Origin: Nocardia pseudovaccinii NBRC 100343
GTDB lineage: Bacteria; Actinomycetota; Actinomycetes; Mycobacteriales; Mycobacteriaceae
DNA: 64,000 bases
Assembly: GCF_001613225.1 (NCBI RefSeq)
Contig: NZ_BDBY01000017.1
Coordinates: forward strand, 1 to 64,000
Direction: 5' to 3'
The notes beneath the pieces are model-generated. The model made no database searches. It saw only the letters and a list, made by a program, of their open reading frames with translations, and was not told the DNA's origin. Numbering within the stretch: position 1 is the stretch's first letter; every line of letters starts with the position of its first letter. Below are positions 16,216-27,400 of this stretch, one piece after another. The position numbers and the translations under genes are program-made.

Positions 16216-16799
16216 CGCGCAGGTAACGCCCGATCGATTCGCCTTGGCACCACAGCGATAACGGTTGCCCCCAAGGCCTTTTCGGCCCATCCCGGTGCGG
16301 CACTCTCTGCGGATGAGCGCCGCACCGGAACCCCCATCAGGGCCGCGGGTTACCTCTCGGCAGTGCGCCGGTAGCAGTGCGCGGAGGCGGCCAGATATTG
16401 GCGGCAGCGGGCGCCGTGTCCAGCGTGAACGGAGAGGATGAAACGCGCCCGGTCATCACTGAGACCAACCGGCTCTTGATTGCAATCGCGGCTCTGTACC
16501 AGCCACAATTCCCGGATATCCGAATGCAAAACGTCCATTGTTCACCTCCGCCGAAGAGATAAAGTGCACCCGGCACCGGCAGCGCCACCGGAACCCGCCG
16601 TCGACGCTGTGGATCGGAACAGTGTCGGGACCGTGCGTCGGGTTCCGGAGAGCCGGCACCCCCGAAAGGGTTTGGGGTACAAACCCGGTGCCGGGTACCG
16701 CTTCAGCGTGCACGTTGCGATTCGGTGGATAACAGAGCCGAATGCGATAAATGCGAGTAATTTCCGATTGAATCAGCCTGGTACGAGGGAGCGGGACCT
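16216..16799. other. Intergenic region of about 580 bases
   Basis: I find no convincing gene here; short open frames on both strands lack ribosome sites and conserved motifs. The main structure is a long hairpin at 16653-16694. The ribosome site of the next gene (GAGGGAG) lies at its right end. Confidence 0.5.
16653..16694 (+). promoter_or_regulatory. Strong bulged hairpin upstream of the HTH/TPR regulator
   Basis: CCGGCACC (16653-16660) pairs perfectly with GGTGCCGG (16687-16694), and inside it GGGTTT (16668-16673) pairs with AAACCC (16681-16686) around a seven-base loop. Seven bases (16661-16667) bulge on one side only. It lies about 105 bases before the regulator start and has no U-run, so a leader structure or protein site is more likely than an intrinsic terminator. 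Confidence 0.45.
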
Positions 16800-18140
16800 A
16801 TGGTTGAGGTCGACTGGACCGGCGAAGACGTACTCGCTCTTCGCGTGGCGATGAAGCGAAGTCGCTATGAGTTCGCGCGCCTGGTGGGCGTCACCCCGCG
16901 CACCGTGATCTTGTGGGAGAACGGCCGGACAACCCGGATGCATGCCGCAAGCAGGCGATTGCTCGATCGAGTGCTCTCGGAGGCCGATTCGGTCGTCGCC
17001 GCGCGATTCGAGCGCGCGATCGCGGGCCCGACGGCGACCCGCGATACCGAAGACACGAGCGCGGCGCTCGATCGGATACAGCTCGGTAGGGACATCGGGC
17101 TCGACAAGGAAGTCGAGGATGACGACGTGAGAAGGCGATTGCTGTTGGCCTGCATCGGCGCGGGCCTGGCCGGTCAGGCGGCCGATATGGTCGCGAGCGA
17201 ACCGGAGAAGATGCTCGCCACCCTGGACGCGGGCTCGATGAGCGAACGGCGACTCGGCCTGCTCGAGCAATCCGTCGAGGCCCTTGGCGCCCGCGTCGTG
17301 CAGGTGCCGCCGCACGAGTTGCTGCAGGCCACGCTCGACCAATTCCGTGCGGTCCGCGGCTGTCTCGCGGAGCGGCAGGCGACCCATCATCAAATCCGAC
17401 TGGTCCGTACGGCCGGGCGTCTGGCGAATGTCGTCGGCGAAATTCTGTTCAATAAGGGCCATTTCGGCCAGGCCCGATTGTGGTACACCACCGCAATTCA
17501 CGCCGCCCAGGACATCGGAGATCGCTATTCCGAGGACATCGCACTGGCTGGATTGTCGTACTTACCAACCTATAGCGATAATCCGAAGGAAGTTTTGAAC
17601 CTACTCGGCCCGCGCCTCGAAGAAAATCCGGGCAACGGTCCGGCGGCGGCGTGGTTGTGGGGAATGGCGGCCCGCGCGCACGCCAGCCTCGGTAATTCCG
17701 ACGGCTTCGCCCGCTGCATCGCGAGGTCCGAGCAGGCGCTGGAAAATGTTCCCGCGGACCAACTCTCGATCGGCATCTTTTCCTTCCGCCCGGAGAAGCT
17801 CGCCTTCTATCAGGCCATCGGCTACTCCCGATTGGGCCGCGCCGAGCAGACCGCCCTGGCATCCGAGCGAGCTATCGGGCTCTACGACCCGAGCGAGACC
17901 ATGGAACCGGCACTGGTCCGGTTCGAACACGCCACCGCGCTGCTCGCCTCGGGCGAGGTTGACGAGGCGTGCGCGGTGGCGACCCGCGCGATCACCAATG
18001 GCCACACCTACGTCGGACTCACCGTCACCAAGCGCGCGAAACAATTCGATACCGCGCTGTCGGGGTTCCAGGGACGTGCGGTCGCCGATTGGCGCGAGCA
18101 GGCTCGGATGATCGTCAACACTCCGCGCACCCGGGCATGA
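16800..18140 (+). CDS. XRE-type regulator with a TPR-like C-terminal domain
   Basis: The 446-residue protein has an N-terminal helix-turn-helix (about residues 10-45; RYEFARLVGVTPRTVILWENGR) and then a long all-helical region with repeated Ala/Leu patterns like tetratricopeptide repeats (for example FNKGHFGQARLWYTTAIHAA and GRAEQTALASERAIGLY). Such proteins are common actinobacterial regulators, but their ligands are mostly unknown. The start ATG 16800 has GGGAG about eight bases upstream. It converges on mbtH across a hairpin, so it is not in the NRPS operon. It is one of two regulators that flank the NRPS genes, but no direct link is shown. Confidence 0.85.
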   Translation: MVEVDWTGEDVLALRVAMKRSRYEFARLVGVTPRTVILWENGRTTRMHAASRRLLDRVLSEADSVVAARFERAIAGPTATRDTEDTSAALDRIQLGRDIGLDKEVEDDDVRRRLLLACIGAGLAGQAADMVASEPEKMLATLDAGSMSERRLGLLEQSVEALGARVVQVPPHELLQATLDQFRAVRGCLAERQATHHQIRLVRTAGRLANVVGEILFNKGHFGQARLWYTTAIHAAQDIGDRYSEDIALAGLSYLPTYSDNPKEVLNLLGPRLEENPGNGPAAAWLWGMAARAHASLGNSDGFARCIARSEQALENVPADQLSIGIFSFRPEKLAFYQAIGYSRLGRAEQTALASERAIGLYDPSETMEPALVRFEHATALLASGEVDEACAVATRAITNGHTYVGLTVTKRAKQFDTALSGFQGRAVADWREQARMIVNTPRTRA

Positions 18141-18143
18141 GGG

Positions 18144-18194
18144 GGTAGGGCGCACCGGTCGGCAGGGGGGATGTACGAACCGGCGCACCCTACC
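18144..18194. terminator. Hairpin between convergent regulator and mbtH
   Basis: The arms 18144-18159 (GGTAGGGCGCACCGGT) and 18179-18194 pair at 14 of 16 positions around a 19-base loop. The hairpin begins just after the regulator stop and ends just before the mbtH stop, so it can end transcripts from both sides. No U-run follows on either strand, which is common in high-GC actinomycetes. Confidence 0.65.
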
Positions 18195-18197
18195 TAT

Positions 18198-18416
18198 TCA
18201 GTTGGCGTCAGGTTGCATCGCGGTGATGAGTGAATTGGGACGCATATCCAGCCAGTGGGATTCGACGTACTTCAGGCAGGAGCGACGCGCGGCCGCGCCG
18301 TAGGCGATGGTCCAGCCGCCGGGAACGGCGGCGAAGATCGGCCACAGGGAGTGCTGGCCCTCGGCATTGGTCAGGACGTAGAACTGGGCGTCATCGTCGT
18401 CGAACGGGTTGATCAT
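18198..18416 (-). CDS. mbtH: MbtH-like protein
   Basis: The 72-residue protein carries the MbtH signature almost complete: NAEGQHSLWP, VPGGWTIAYG, then CL near the middle and SHWLDMRPNSL at the end, with the conserved Trp residues present. MbtH proteins bind NRPS adenylation domains and are often needed for their folding and activity. The gene starts 26 bases behind the NRPS stop with a good ribosome site (GGAAGG, eight bases upstream), so it is the last gene of the NRPS operon. A longer frame to 18578 lies inside the NRPS thioesterase and was rejected. Confidence 0.96.
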   Translation of the reverse strand: MINPFDDDDAQFYVLTNAEGQHSLWPIFAAVPGGWTIAYGAAARRSCLKYVESHWLDMRPNSLITAMQPDAN

Positions 18417-18442
18417 CTGGTCGGCCTTCCTGGTGGGAGAGT

Positions 18443-21400
18443 TCAGGCCCGGTCGGCGTGTGCCAAGACATTCGTCAGGACGTGGCCGATGCGGGCGAGG
18501 GCGGATTCGGAGGTCATGCGCCAGTGCGTGGCCTGGACGGCATGGTTGTGCACGGTGCCGTCGACCGCGTCGGACCACCCGGCCGCGCCGGTGGCCCCGG
18601 TGGGGTCGTCGAGTGCGGCGGTGAAGTAGACGAGATTGCCCTTGTAGGGCCGTGGCCGGTAGCGAGTGATGAGTTCCAGTGAGTGCGTGCCCGCGTCGAG
18701 GAGTCGGCCGAGCCGGTCGAATCCGAAGGATGCGAACGGTTCCGGAAGTTCGGCGATGCGCCGGGCGAGCCGAGTGCGATCGAGTTCGGTATCGGTGTCG
18801 TCGGCCTGTTCGCCGAGCAGCCCGCCTAGCAGATCGGCCACCGGCACCGTCGCCGTCTCGTCCACCGTGATGTGCAGCGGGCTGTCCATCATGGCCAGCA
18901 ATGCGACATGTTGGCCCTGGTCCTGTAATTGATTCGCGACGGCGTGTGCGAGTACGCCGCCGAGCGACCAGCCGAGCAGGTGGTAGGGGCCCTCGGGCTG
19001 TACCGCGCGGATTTCCCGGACGTAGTGTCCGGCCCAGTTCTCGATGGAATCCGGCAGCGGTGCCGCGGAATTCAGTACCGGGGACTGGATGCCGTAGATG
19101 CCGCGTTCCGCGTCGATATGTGCGGCCAGACCCGCGAACGACCAGGCGACGCCGCCGACCGGGTGGATGCAGAACAGCGGTTCACGAGAGCCTCCGGGGC
19201 GCAACGGTAGTAGGACATCGAAGGCCGCTTGCGCGTCGACGCGGCCGCGGCCGCAGCGGTGCAGTTCCAGTTGTGTGATCAGGGCCGCGGGTGTCGGCGC
19301 GGCGAACAGCCATACCACCGGGATCTGTTCGGCGAGTGCGGTACTCAGCTGGGCTGCGAGTCGGGTGGCCAATAGTGAATTACCGCCACATTCGAAGAAG
19401 TTGTCGTCCATGCCGATTCGCTCGACCTCCAGCGACTCGGCGAAAACTGTGCAGACCAGCAGCTCCAACTCCGTTTCCGGAGCGCGGAATTCTCGGGTGC
19501 CCGACTCGGGCTCTGGCAGTGCGCTCCGGTCGACTTTGCCATTGGCGTTGAGCGGCAGGGCATCCAGTTGGATCAGCACCGCCGGAACCATGTAGCTCGG
19601 CAGGGTATCGGTCAGTGCGGATTTCAGCGCGTTCGGACCGATCGGTTCGGTGGCGGTGAAATACCCGACCAGCAGGTCACCGTGATGTGCGATGACAACG
19701 GCCTCGGCGACCGCCGGACGTCCGCGCAGCGCGTGCTCGATTTCGGCGAGTTCGATGCGGTAGCCGCGCACCTTCACCTGGAAGTCACGGCGCTCCACGT
19801 ATTCGAGGTTGCCGTCCGCACCCCAGCGGACCATATCCCCGGTTCGATACATCCGGGTGCCGGGTGCGCCGAACGGGTTGGCCACGAACCGTTCCGCACT
19901 CAGGTCGGGCTTTCCGTGATAGCCGCGGGCCAGCTGCGCGCCGCCCAGGTACAGCTCACCGGTCACACCCGTCGGCACCGGATGCAGCCGGTCGTCGAGT
20001 ACGTAGACCTGGTTTCCGGATTCGGGTGTGCCGATGGGGACGACCGTCTGGCGGATACCGCCGTCGGTGCGGAACCGCGTCACCGAGACCGCCGCCTCGG
20101 TGGGGCCGTATAGGTTATCGATCCTGGCAGTGGTACATGCGCCGATCCGGTCGACGGTCGCGGCGGGCAGTGCCTCGCCGATGACGAGCAGTCGCCGCAG
20201 CGACCTCGGCAGTCGCTGGTCGCCGCTGGCCTCGGCCAGCATGGCCAGCAGCGCTGGCACCAGCGTCACCGTGGTGACCGAGGCGCGCCGGATCAGATCC
20301 AGCACGCTCGCCGGATCGCGCTGTGCGCCTTGTGGTGCCAGTACCACTCGGGCCCCGGCGCGCAAGGCCCACCAGAATTCCCAGATTGAGAGATCGAAGG
20401 CGGCCGAGGTCATCAGCAGCGTGGCGTCGTCGGCTTCGAGCGCGTATTCCGTTTGCAGCCAGTCCAATTGGTGTGCAACCGCCGCGTGCGGGACTGCGAC
20501 GCCCTTCGGGGTTCCGGTCGATCCCGAGGTGAAGATGACATAGGCGGTGTGTGCGGGAGTCAGCGTGGACGGCCGCTCCTCAGCACGAATCGGACTGCTG
20601 TCGAGGACACCGGCGGCAACCGAGATATCCAGCACCACATCGTGATCCGCCACCGACGCGGGCAGCATCGGCCGCTCGGCCGAGGTCAGCACCAGTGCCG
20701 GGTTCGCGGCGGCGAGTACGCTCGTGGTCCGGTCGAGCGGATGGGCCGGATCGAGCGGGACATACGCGCCGCCCGCGGTCACCACCGCGTACATTGCGAC
20801 CAGCAGGTCGACACTGCGCGGAATGGCCAGGGCCACCAGCGATTCCGGGCCGATGCCGCGGCCGATCAGCGCGCGGGCGAGCCGGTTCACCCGCGAGGAG
20901 AACTGGCCGTAGGTGACCGTTACGGCGTCATCGACAATCGCTACCGCATCGGGCGTCTCGGCGACCTGCGCCTCGAAGGCCGCGATGAGGGTAGTGGGCG
21001 TGAATTCGTGTTCGGTCCGATTCCAGGACACCAGCATCCGGTCGCGTTCGGCGGTGTCCAGTAGCGCCAGATCTCCGACCGGCAGCCGCGGTTCGGCACA
21101 GATGGCGGCCAGCAGGCGTTGCAGTCGTCCGGCGAGACCGGCGACCGTGGCTTCATCGAACAGTGCGGTGGCATAGGTGATCGATGCGGCCATGCCTGCC
21201 GCATTTCCATCCGGGCCGTAGCGGTCGGTGACGACCAGGTGCAGGTCGAATTGCGATACCTCGGAGTCGAAATCGACCGCGGTGGCGGTCGATCCGTCCA
21301 GTGCGAATTCCGCCTCGGCCTGGTTGTGGAAGGAGAAGCCGACCTGGAACAGCGGATGCCGTGCGGTCGAGCGCTCCGGATTCAGCACCTCGACCAGCCG

Positions 21401-24400
21401 CTCGAACGGTACGTCGGCATTGGCGAAGGCGGCGACATCCGCGGCGCGCACCCGATCCAGGAGTTCGGTGAAACCGGTAGCCCCGTCCACCTGGGTACGG
21501 AGCACGAGCGTATTGACGAACATGCCGACCACATCGTCGAGTTCGGCCGCACCACGGCCCGCGACGGGAGTACCGACGGCGATATCGGCGCTGCCGGACA
21601 GGCGGGCCAGCAGTACCGCGAAGGCGGCGTGCAGGACCATGAACAGTGTCGCCCCGGTGTTCCGGCCCAAATCCGCCAATCGCGCCTGCATATCGGCGTC
21701 GATGGTGAAGTCGACATGCCGACCGCGGGTGGAGACGATGGCGGGTCGGCGGCGGTCGGTGGGAAGCGTGAGTTGTGCGGGCAGTCCGGTGAGGGTTGCG
21801 GTCCAGAACCCGTGTTGCTGAGAGATCAGCGAATCCGGATCGTCCTCGCTGCCGAGCAGATCCCGTTGCCAGCGGCTGAAATCCGCGTATTGCACCGGCA
21901 GCGGGGTCCACTCCGGCGCAATGCCGTGCCTACGTGCGGCATAGGCGGTCATCACGTCACGTGCCAGCGGTACCAATGACGAGCCGTCCGCGGCGATATG
22001 GTGCACGACCACTACCAGCACATGCTCACCGAAGTCGGCGGGACCGGCCACCGGACGGAACAGCCTGGCGCGCAATGGAACCGAGTCGGTGACGTCGAAT
22101 CCGCCACCGACGAAGTCGGCGACCGCGGAGCTCAGATCGTCGACGGGCACCGGAATCGAGGCCAGCACCGGCACTCCCGCGTCGGCCATCGGCAGAACAA
22201 CCTGTACCGGTCCGCATTCGCGCTGCGGGTAGACGGTGCGCAGCACTTCGTGGCGTTCGACCACGTCGCTGATGGCCGCATTGAGTGCCGCGATATCGAG
22301 ATCACCGGTCAGTCGTACTGCCAGTGGGATGTTGTAGGCGGTGGACTGGCGGTCGAGGCGGTTGAGGAACCACATGCGCTGCTGTGCCAGCGAAAGCGGG
22401 ATCGGATCGGTGTCGGCGCGCCGGGTCAGTGCCGGACGTGCATGCGCCGCAGTGGTGTCGAGAGCGGCGGCCAAGGCCGATACGGTCGGGTTCTCGAAGA
22501 CAAGTCGCACGCCGATCGAGGTCTCCGATCGAGCGCTCAGCCGTGCGGCCAATTGTGTTGCGGTCAGGGAGTTTCCGCCGACGGCGAAGAAGTCGTCGTC
22601 GAGACCGACCGCTGCCAGGCCGAGCACCTCGGCGAAGACCTCCGCCACGATCCGCTCGGCGGCCGTCTCCGGTGCGCGGAAGGTCGCGGTACGGAACTCG
22701 GGTGCGGGCAGTGCCTTGCGGTCCAGCTTGCCGACCGGGGTCAGCGGGATCTCGTCGAGGAGCATGATGGCGGCGGGCACCATATAGGCGGCCAGTGAGC
22801 GCGCGGCGAAAGCGGTGAGCTCGGCGGTGTCGATCGATCGGTCAGCTACCACATACGCGACCAGCGAAACCGAACCCGCGGCATCGGTGTGCCCGATCGT
22901 CACCGCGAATTCGACGCTCTCATGGGCCGAGAGCACCGCGTCGATTTCACCGAGTTCGATGCGCTGACCGCGCACCTTCACCTGATGGTCGGCACGTCCG
23001 ACGTACTGGATCGCGCCGGATGCGGTCCAGCGCACCAGATCACCGGTCCGGTACAGCCGCCCGCCCGCTGGACCGTAGGGATCGGCGATAAAGCGATCCG
23101 CCGTGAGTCCCGGCCGCGCGTGATATCCGCGAGCCAGACCCGGCCCGCGCAAGTACAGTTCGCCGGTCACCCCATCCGGGACGGGTTGCAATCGAGTATC
23201 GAGCACCATCGCGGACATGCCGTGAACGGTGGTGCCCAAATCGAATTCGCCGGGCCGCAGCGGCGCGCTGATATGGGTGATGATCGTGGTCTCGGTCGGG
23301 CCGTAGGTGTTGTGGAACGCACGCCCGGTTCCCCAGCGCCGCACCACATCCGGGCCGTACGACTCACCTCCGACGGTCAGGTGGGTGAGTTCGGGGAGTT
23401 CGTCGGGATCCAGTGTTTGCAGCACGGCCGGGGTGATGAAGGCGTGGGTCACCCGTTGATCCCGAATGAGCGCGGTCAATTCCGCGCCGCCGTAGACACC
23501 GGCCGGGGCGATCACCAGTGCGGCACCTGCGGGCAGGGCCAGCAAGAGTTCGAGCATGGAGGCGTCGAAGCTGGGCGATGCCACGTGCAGGACGCGCGAT
23601 GTCGCGGTGACCTGGTAGCGATCCCGCTGTGCGCGCGCCACTCCCGCGAGGCCGCCGTGGGTGGCGATTACGCCCTTCGGGGTGCCGGTCGAACCCGAGG
23701 TGTAGATCATCCACGCGGGATTGGCCACGCGGACCGGACGTGTCAGCTCATCGGGCGCAATGGGTGCCGCGCTCGAATGCCGCATGCGGGCCGCCGTGGC
23801 CGGTGCGTCGAGCACCAGCCATTCGGCGGCGTCGGGCAGCGTCTGGCGGCACGTAGTGAGCGTAAGGCCCACGGCGGCACCGGAATCCGACAGCATGTAT
23901 GCGATTCGATCTGCCGGGTATGTCGGGTCGACGGGGACGAAGGCCGCACCGGTCTTGGCCACCGCCCAGATCGCGAGCATGGATTCGGCGGAGCGCGGTA
24001 TGGCCACGGCGACGAAGTCCTCGGCGCCGATGCCGTGGCCGATCAGCATTCTGGCCAGCCGGGACGAGTGCTCGTCCAGTGCGCGGTAGGTCAGCGCACC
24101 GTCGTACGAAATCAGCGCCAGGGCATCGGGATTCATCGCCACGGCTGCGGCCATCAGTTCGGCGAGGGTATGCGTCGGCATCGGTTCATCGCCCCGCCTG
24201 GCCAGCAGTTCGGTCCGTTCGGCCGGAGTGAGCACATCGACGGCCCCGATCGGCGCGGACGGATCGGCGGTGAGTGCGCCGATTACCCGACCGAACCGTC
24301 GAAGCAGTCCGGTGGCGGTTGTCTCGTCGAAAAGGTCTGTCGCGTAGTCGAGTTCGATTGCCAGGTGACCTCCGATGTCGAGTTCTGCCGCGACGGTGAA

Positions 24401-27400
24401 CTGGAGATCGAAACGCGCCACCGGTTCATCGAATTCGACAGCCGTCAACTCCAGGCCCGGCAGCGTGAATTCCTCCGTGCCGGTATTCGGATAGCTCAGC
24501 GCCACGGTCAACAGCGGATGCTCGGACTGCGAGCGCTCGATGCCGAGTTCATCGACAACGCGCTCGAACGGCACGGTCGCATGGGCGAACGCGGCCAGAT
24601 CGTTTGTTCTGGTCTCGTCGAGCAGATCGGTGAACGAGCGGGCCGGGTTCGGATATGTGCGCAACACCAGGGTGTTCACGAACATGCCGACCAGGTCGTC
24701 CAGCGCCGCCGCGCCGCGGCCCGCGACCGGGGTGCCGATGGCGATATCGCCTGAGCCCGACAGCCGGGCCAGCAATACGGCAAGTGCGGCGTGTACCACC
24801 ATGAACGGTGTCGCGTTGTGACGCGCGGCAAGCTCGTAAATGCGGGCGCCGACCCCACCGCCGATGCGCGCGCGCACCGTGCCGCCACGCTTGGACGCGA
24901 CAGCTGGGCGTGGCCGATCGGTGGGCAGAGCCAGTTCTTCCGGCAGATCCCGCAGCGCTTCGGTCCAGTAGGTGAGTTGTTCGGCCGCAACCGAATCCAG
25001 CTCGGCCGTCTGCCAGAGCGCGTAATCGGCGTACTGTGCGGCGAGCTCCGGCCACACCGGGGTCCCCCCGACTACTCGGGACAGATAGGCCGACAACAGG
25101 TCTCGCAGCAGTGGCCCCATCGAATAACCGTCGGCCGCGATGTGGTGCAGCACGGCGACGAGCACATGGCTGGTCGCGTGCTCCCGCAGCAGTATCGCGC
25201 GCACCGGCACCTCGGCGGTGATATCGAAGCCGGTGCCGAGGAAGTCGGCGATGCGCTCGTCCACCGAGCCGGGGGTCTCTACCACGAGGGATACCGGGGC
25301 CGGTTCGGCGGGCAGGATCACCTGGTGTCCGATGCCGTTCGCATCGGCCGGATATACCGTGCGCAGTGCCTCGTGACGGGCGATCACATCCGCGAACGCG
25401 GCACACAGCGCCGCCTCGTCCAACTCGCCTGCGATGCGCACCGCTACCGGGATATTGTGTGCGGCCGAGTCCGGGTCCAGCCGGTTGAGGAACCACATGC
25501 CGCGCTGTACCGGCGCGAGCGGAATGCGCTCGGGGCGTGGCCCGGAGATCAGTGGTACGACCCGGTCATGTGCGTGCGCGGCCAGGCGTGCCGCGAAAGC
25601 GTGCACTGTGGGCGCCTCGAACAGCAACCGCACGGGCACCCGACCGAGCCGCTCGCCGAGCCTGGCCAGGACTCGGGTGGCGATGAGTGAGTTGCCGCCG
25701 AGGTCGAAGAAGTTGTCGTCGGCACCGATCGGCGACCGCGCGAGTACGGCCTCGAATGCCTCTGCCACCAACCGCTCGGCCGGGGAGACCGGCGCACGGT
25801 AGGCGACGCTGTCGAATACCGGCTCCGGCAGCGCCTTTCGATCCAATTTGCCGGAAGCGTTGAGCGGGAAGGCAGCCAGCACGACGATCCCCGATGGGAC
25901 CATGTACGACGGAAGCGCATCCACCGCGGCCGCCAGAACCGCCGCGCGCACATCTTGTGCATCGCTCACCACATAGCCGACGAGCCGGTCCCCGACCACG
26001 CTGGCCGCGGCCTGCGACACACCGGGCACCGCCGCGAGTACCGCCTCTATCTCACCGAGCTCGATGCGCTGGCCGCGGAACTTCACTTGGAAGTCGGTGC
26101 GGCCCAGGTATACGAGTTCTGGAATGACGCCACTGGTGTCCCAGCGCACCAAGTCGCCGGTGCGGTACATGCGTTCGCCCACGGGTCCGAACGGGTTCGC
26201 TACGAATCGGTCCGCCGTCAGATCGGGCCTGCCGTGATAGCCGCGGGCAAGTTGAGTGCCCGCGAGATACAACTCCCCCGCGACCCCCGGCAAAGTCGGC
26301 CGTAGCCGGGAATCCAGCACGTACACCTGGCTGTTCCATTCCGGATTGCCGATCGGCATGACGGTGCGTTCGATTTCACCGGTGACATCGCGGTAGGTGA
26401 TGCTCACCGCGGCCTCGGTCGGGCCGTACAGGTTGTGCAGGCGCGCGGAACTCACCGCGCCGAAGGCACGGACGGTCTCGGCGGGCAGTGCTTCGCCGAT
26501 GACGAATACCGTGCGCAATGTGTCGAGGTCGGCGGAGGTTTCGACATGTCTGGCGAACTCGCTCAACATCGATGGCACGAAATCGGTGACGGTCACGCCG
26601 TATTCGGCAATTGCCCTCGCGAGGTACCGGGGATCGCGGTGGCCGTCCGGAGCGGCCAGCACCAGCGTCGCACCGATGCGCAGCGGCAGGAAGTAGCCCC
26701 ACAGCGAGACATCGAAGCTGGTCGCGGTCTTTTGCAGGTATACGTCTTCGGCGATCAGCTGGTACTCGGACTGCATCCACGTCATCTGGTTGACGATCGC
26801 GGCGTGGGAGACGCTGACGCCCTTGGGTTTTCCGGTCGAACCAGAGGTGAAAATCACGTAGGCCGGGTTCTGCGGGTGAATCGGCGCGGTCCGCTCGTTC
26901 ACCGCGATCGGGTCGTCGGCATAGTCAACCAGTGGAACGGTATCGACGCACACTGTCGCCCCGGCATATCCGAAGTCCTGACGATCACGCTCGGTGGTGA
27001 GCAGTGCGATAGGTGCGGCGTTGTCGATGATGTGAGCGATGCGCTGGGCGGGATGGTCCGGGTCGATCGGCACATAGGCGCCGCCCGCCTCGAGCACCGC
27101 GTACATGGCGACCACGAGATCGGTCGAACGCCGAATCGCCAATGCCACCAACGACTCCGGCCCGACACCGGTCGCGATCAGATATCGAGCCAGCTGGTTG
27201 GTCCTGCGGTCCAGTTCGCCGTAGGTCATGGCGGTTCCGTCGAAGACCAAGGCGATATCGTCCGGTGTCGCGGCGGCCTGTTGCTCGAATTCGTCGAGCA
27301 GCATTTCCGCGACGAACGCGGTGTGTGCGGAGTCGTTCCACGCGGTCACCACCCGTTCCAGCTCACCGGTCTCGAACAGATCGATATCGCCGACAACCTG

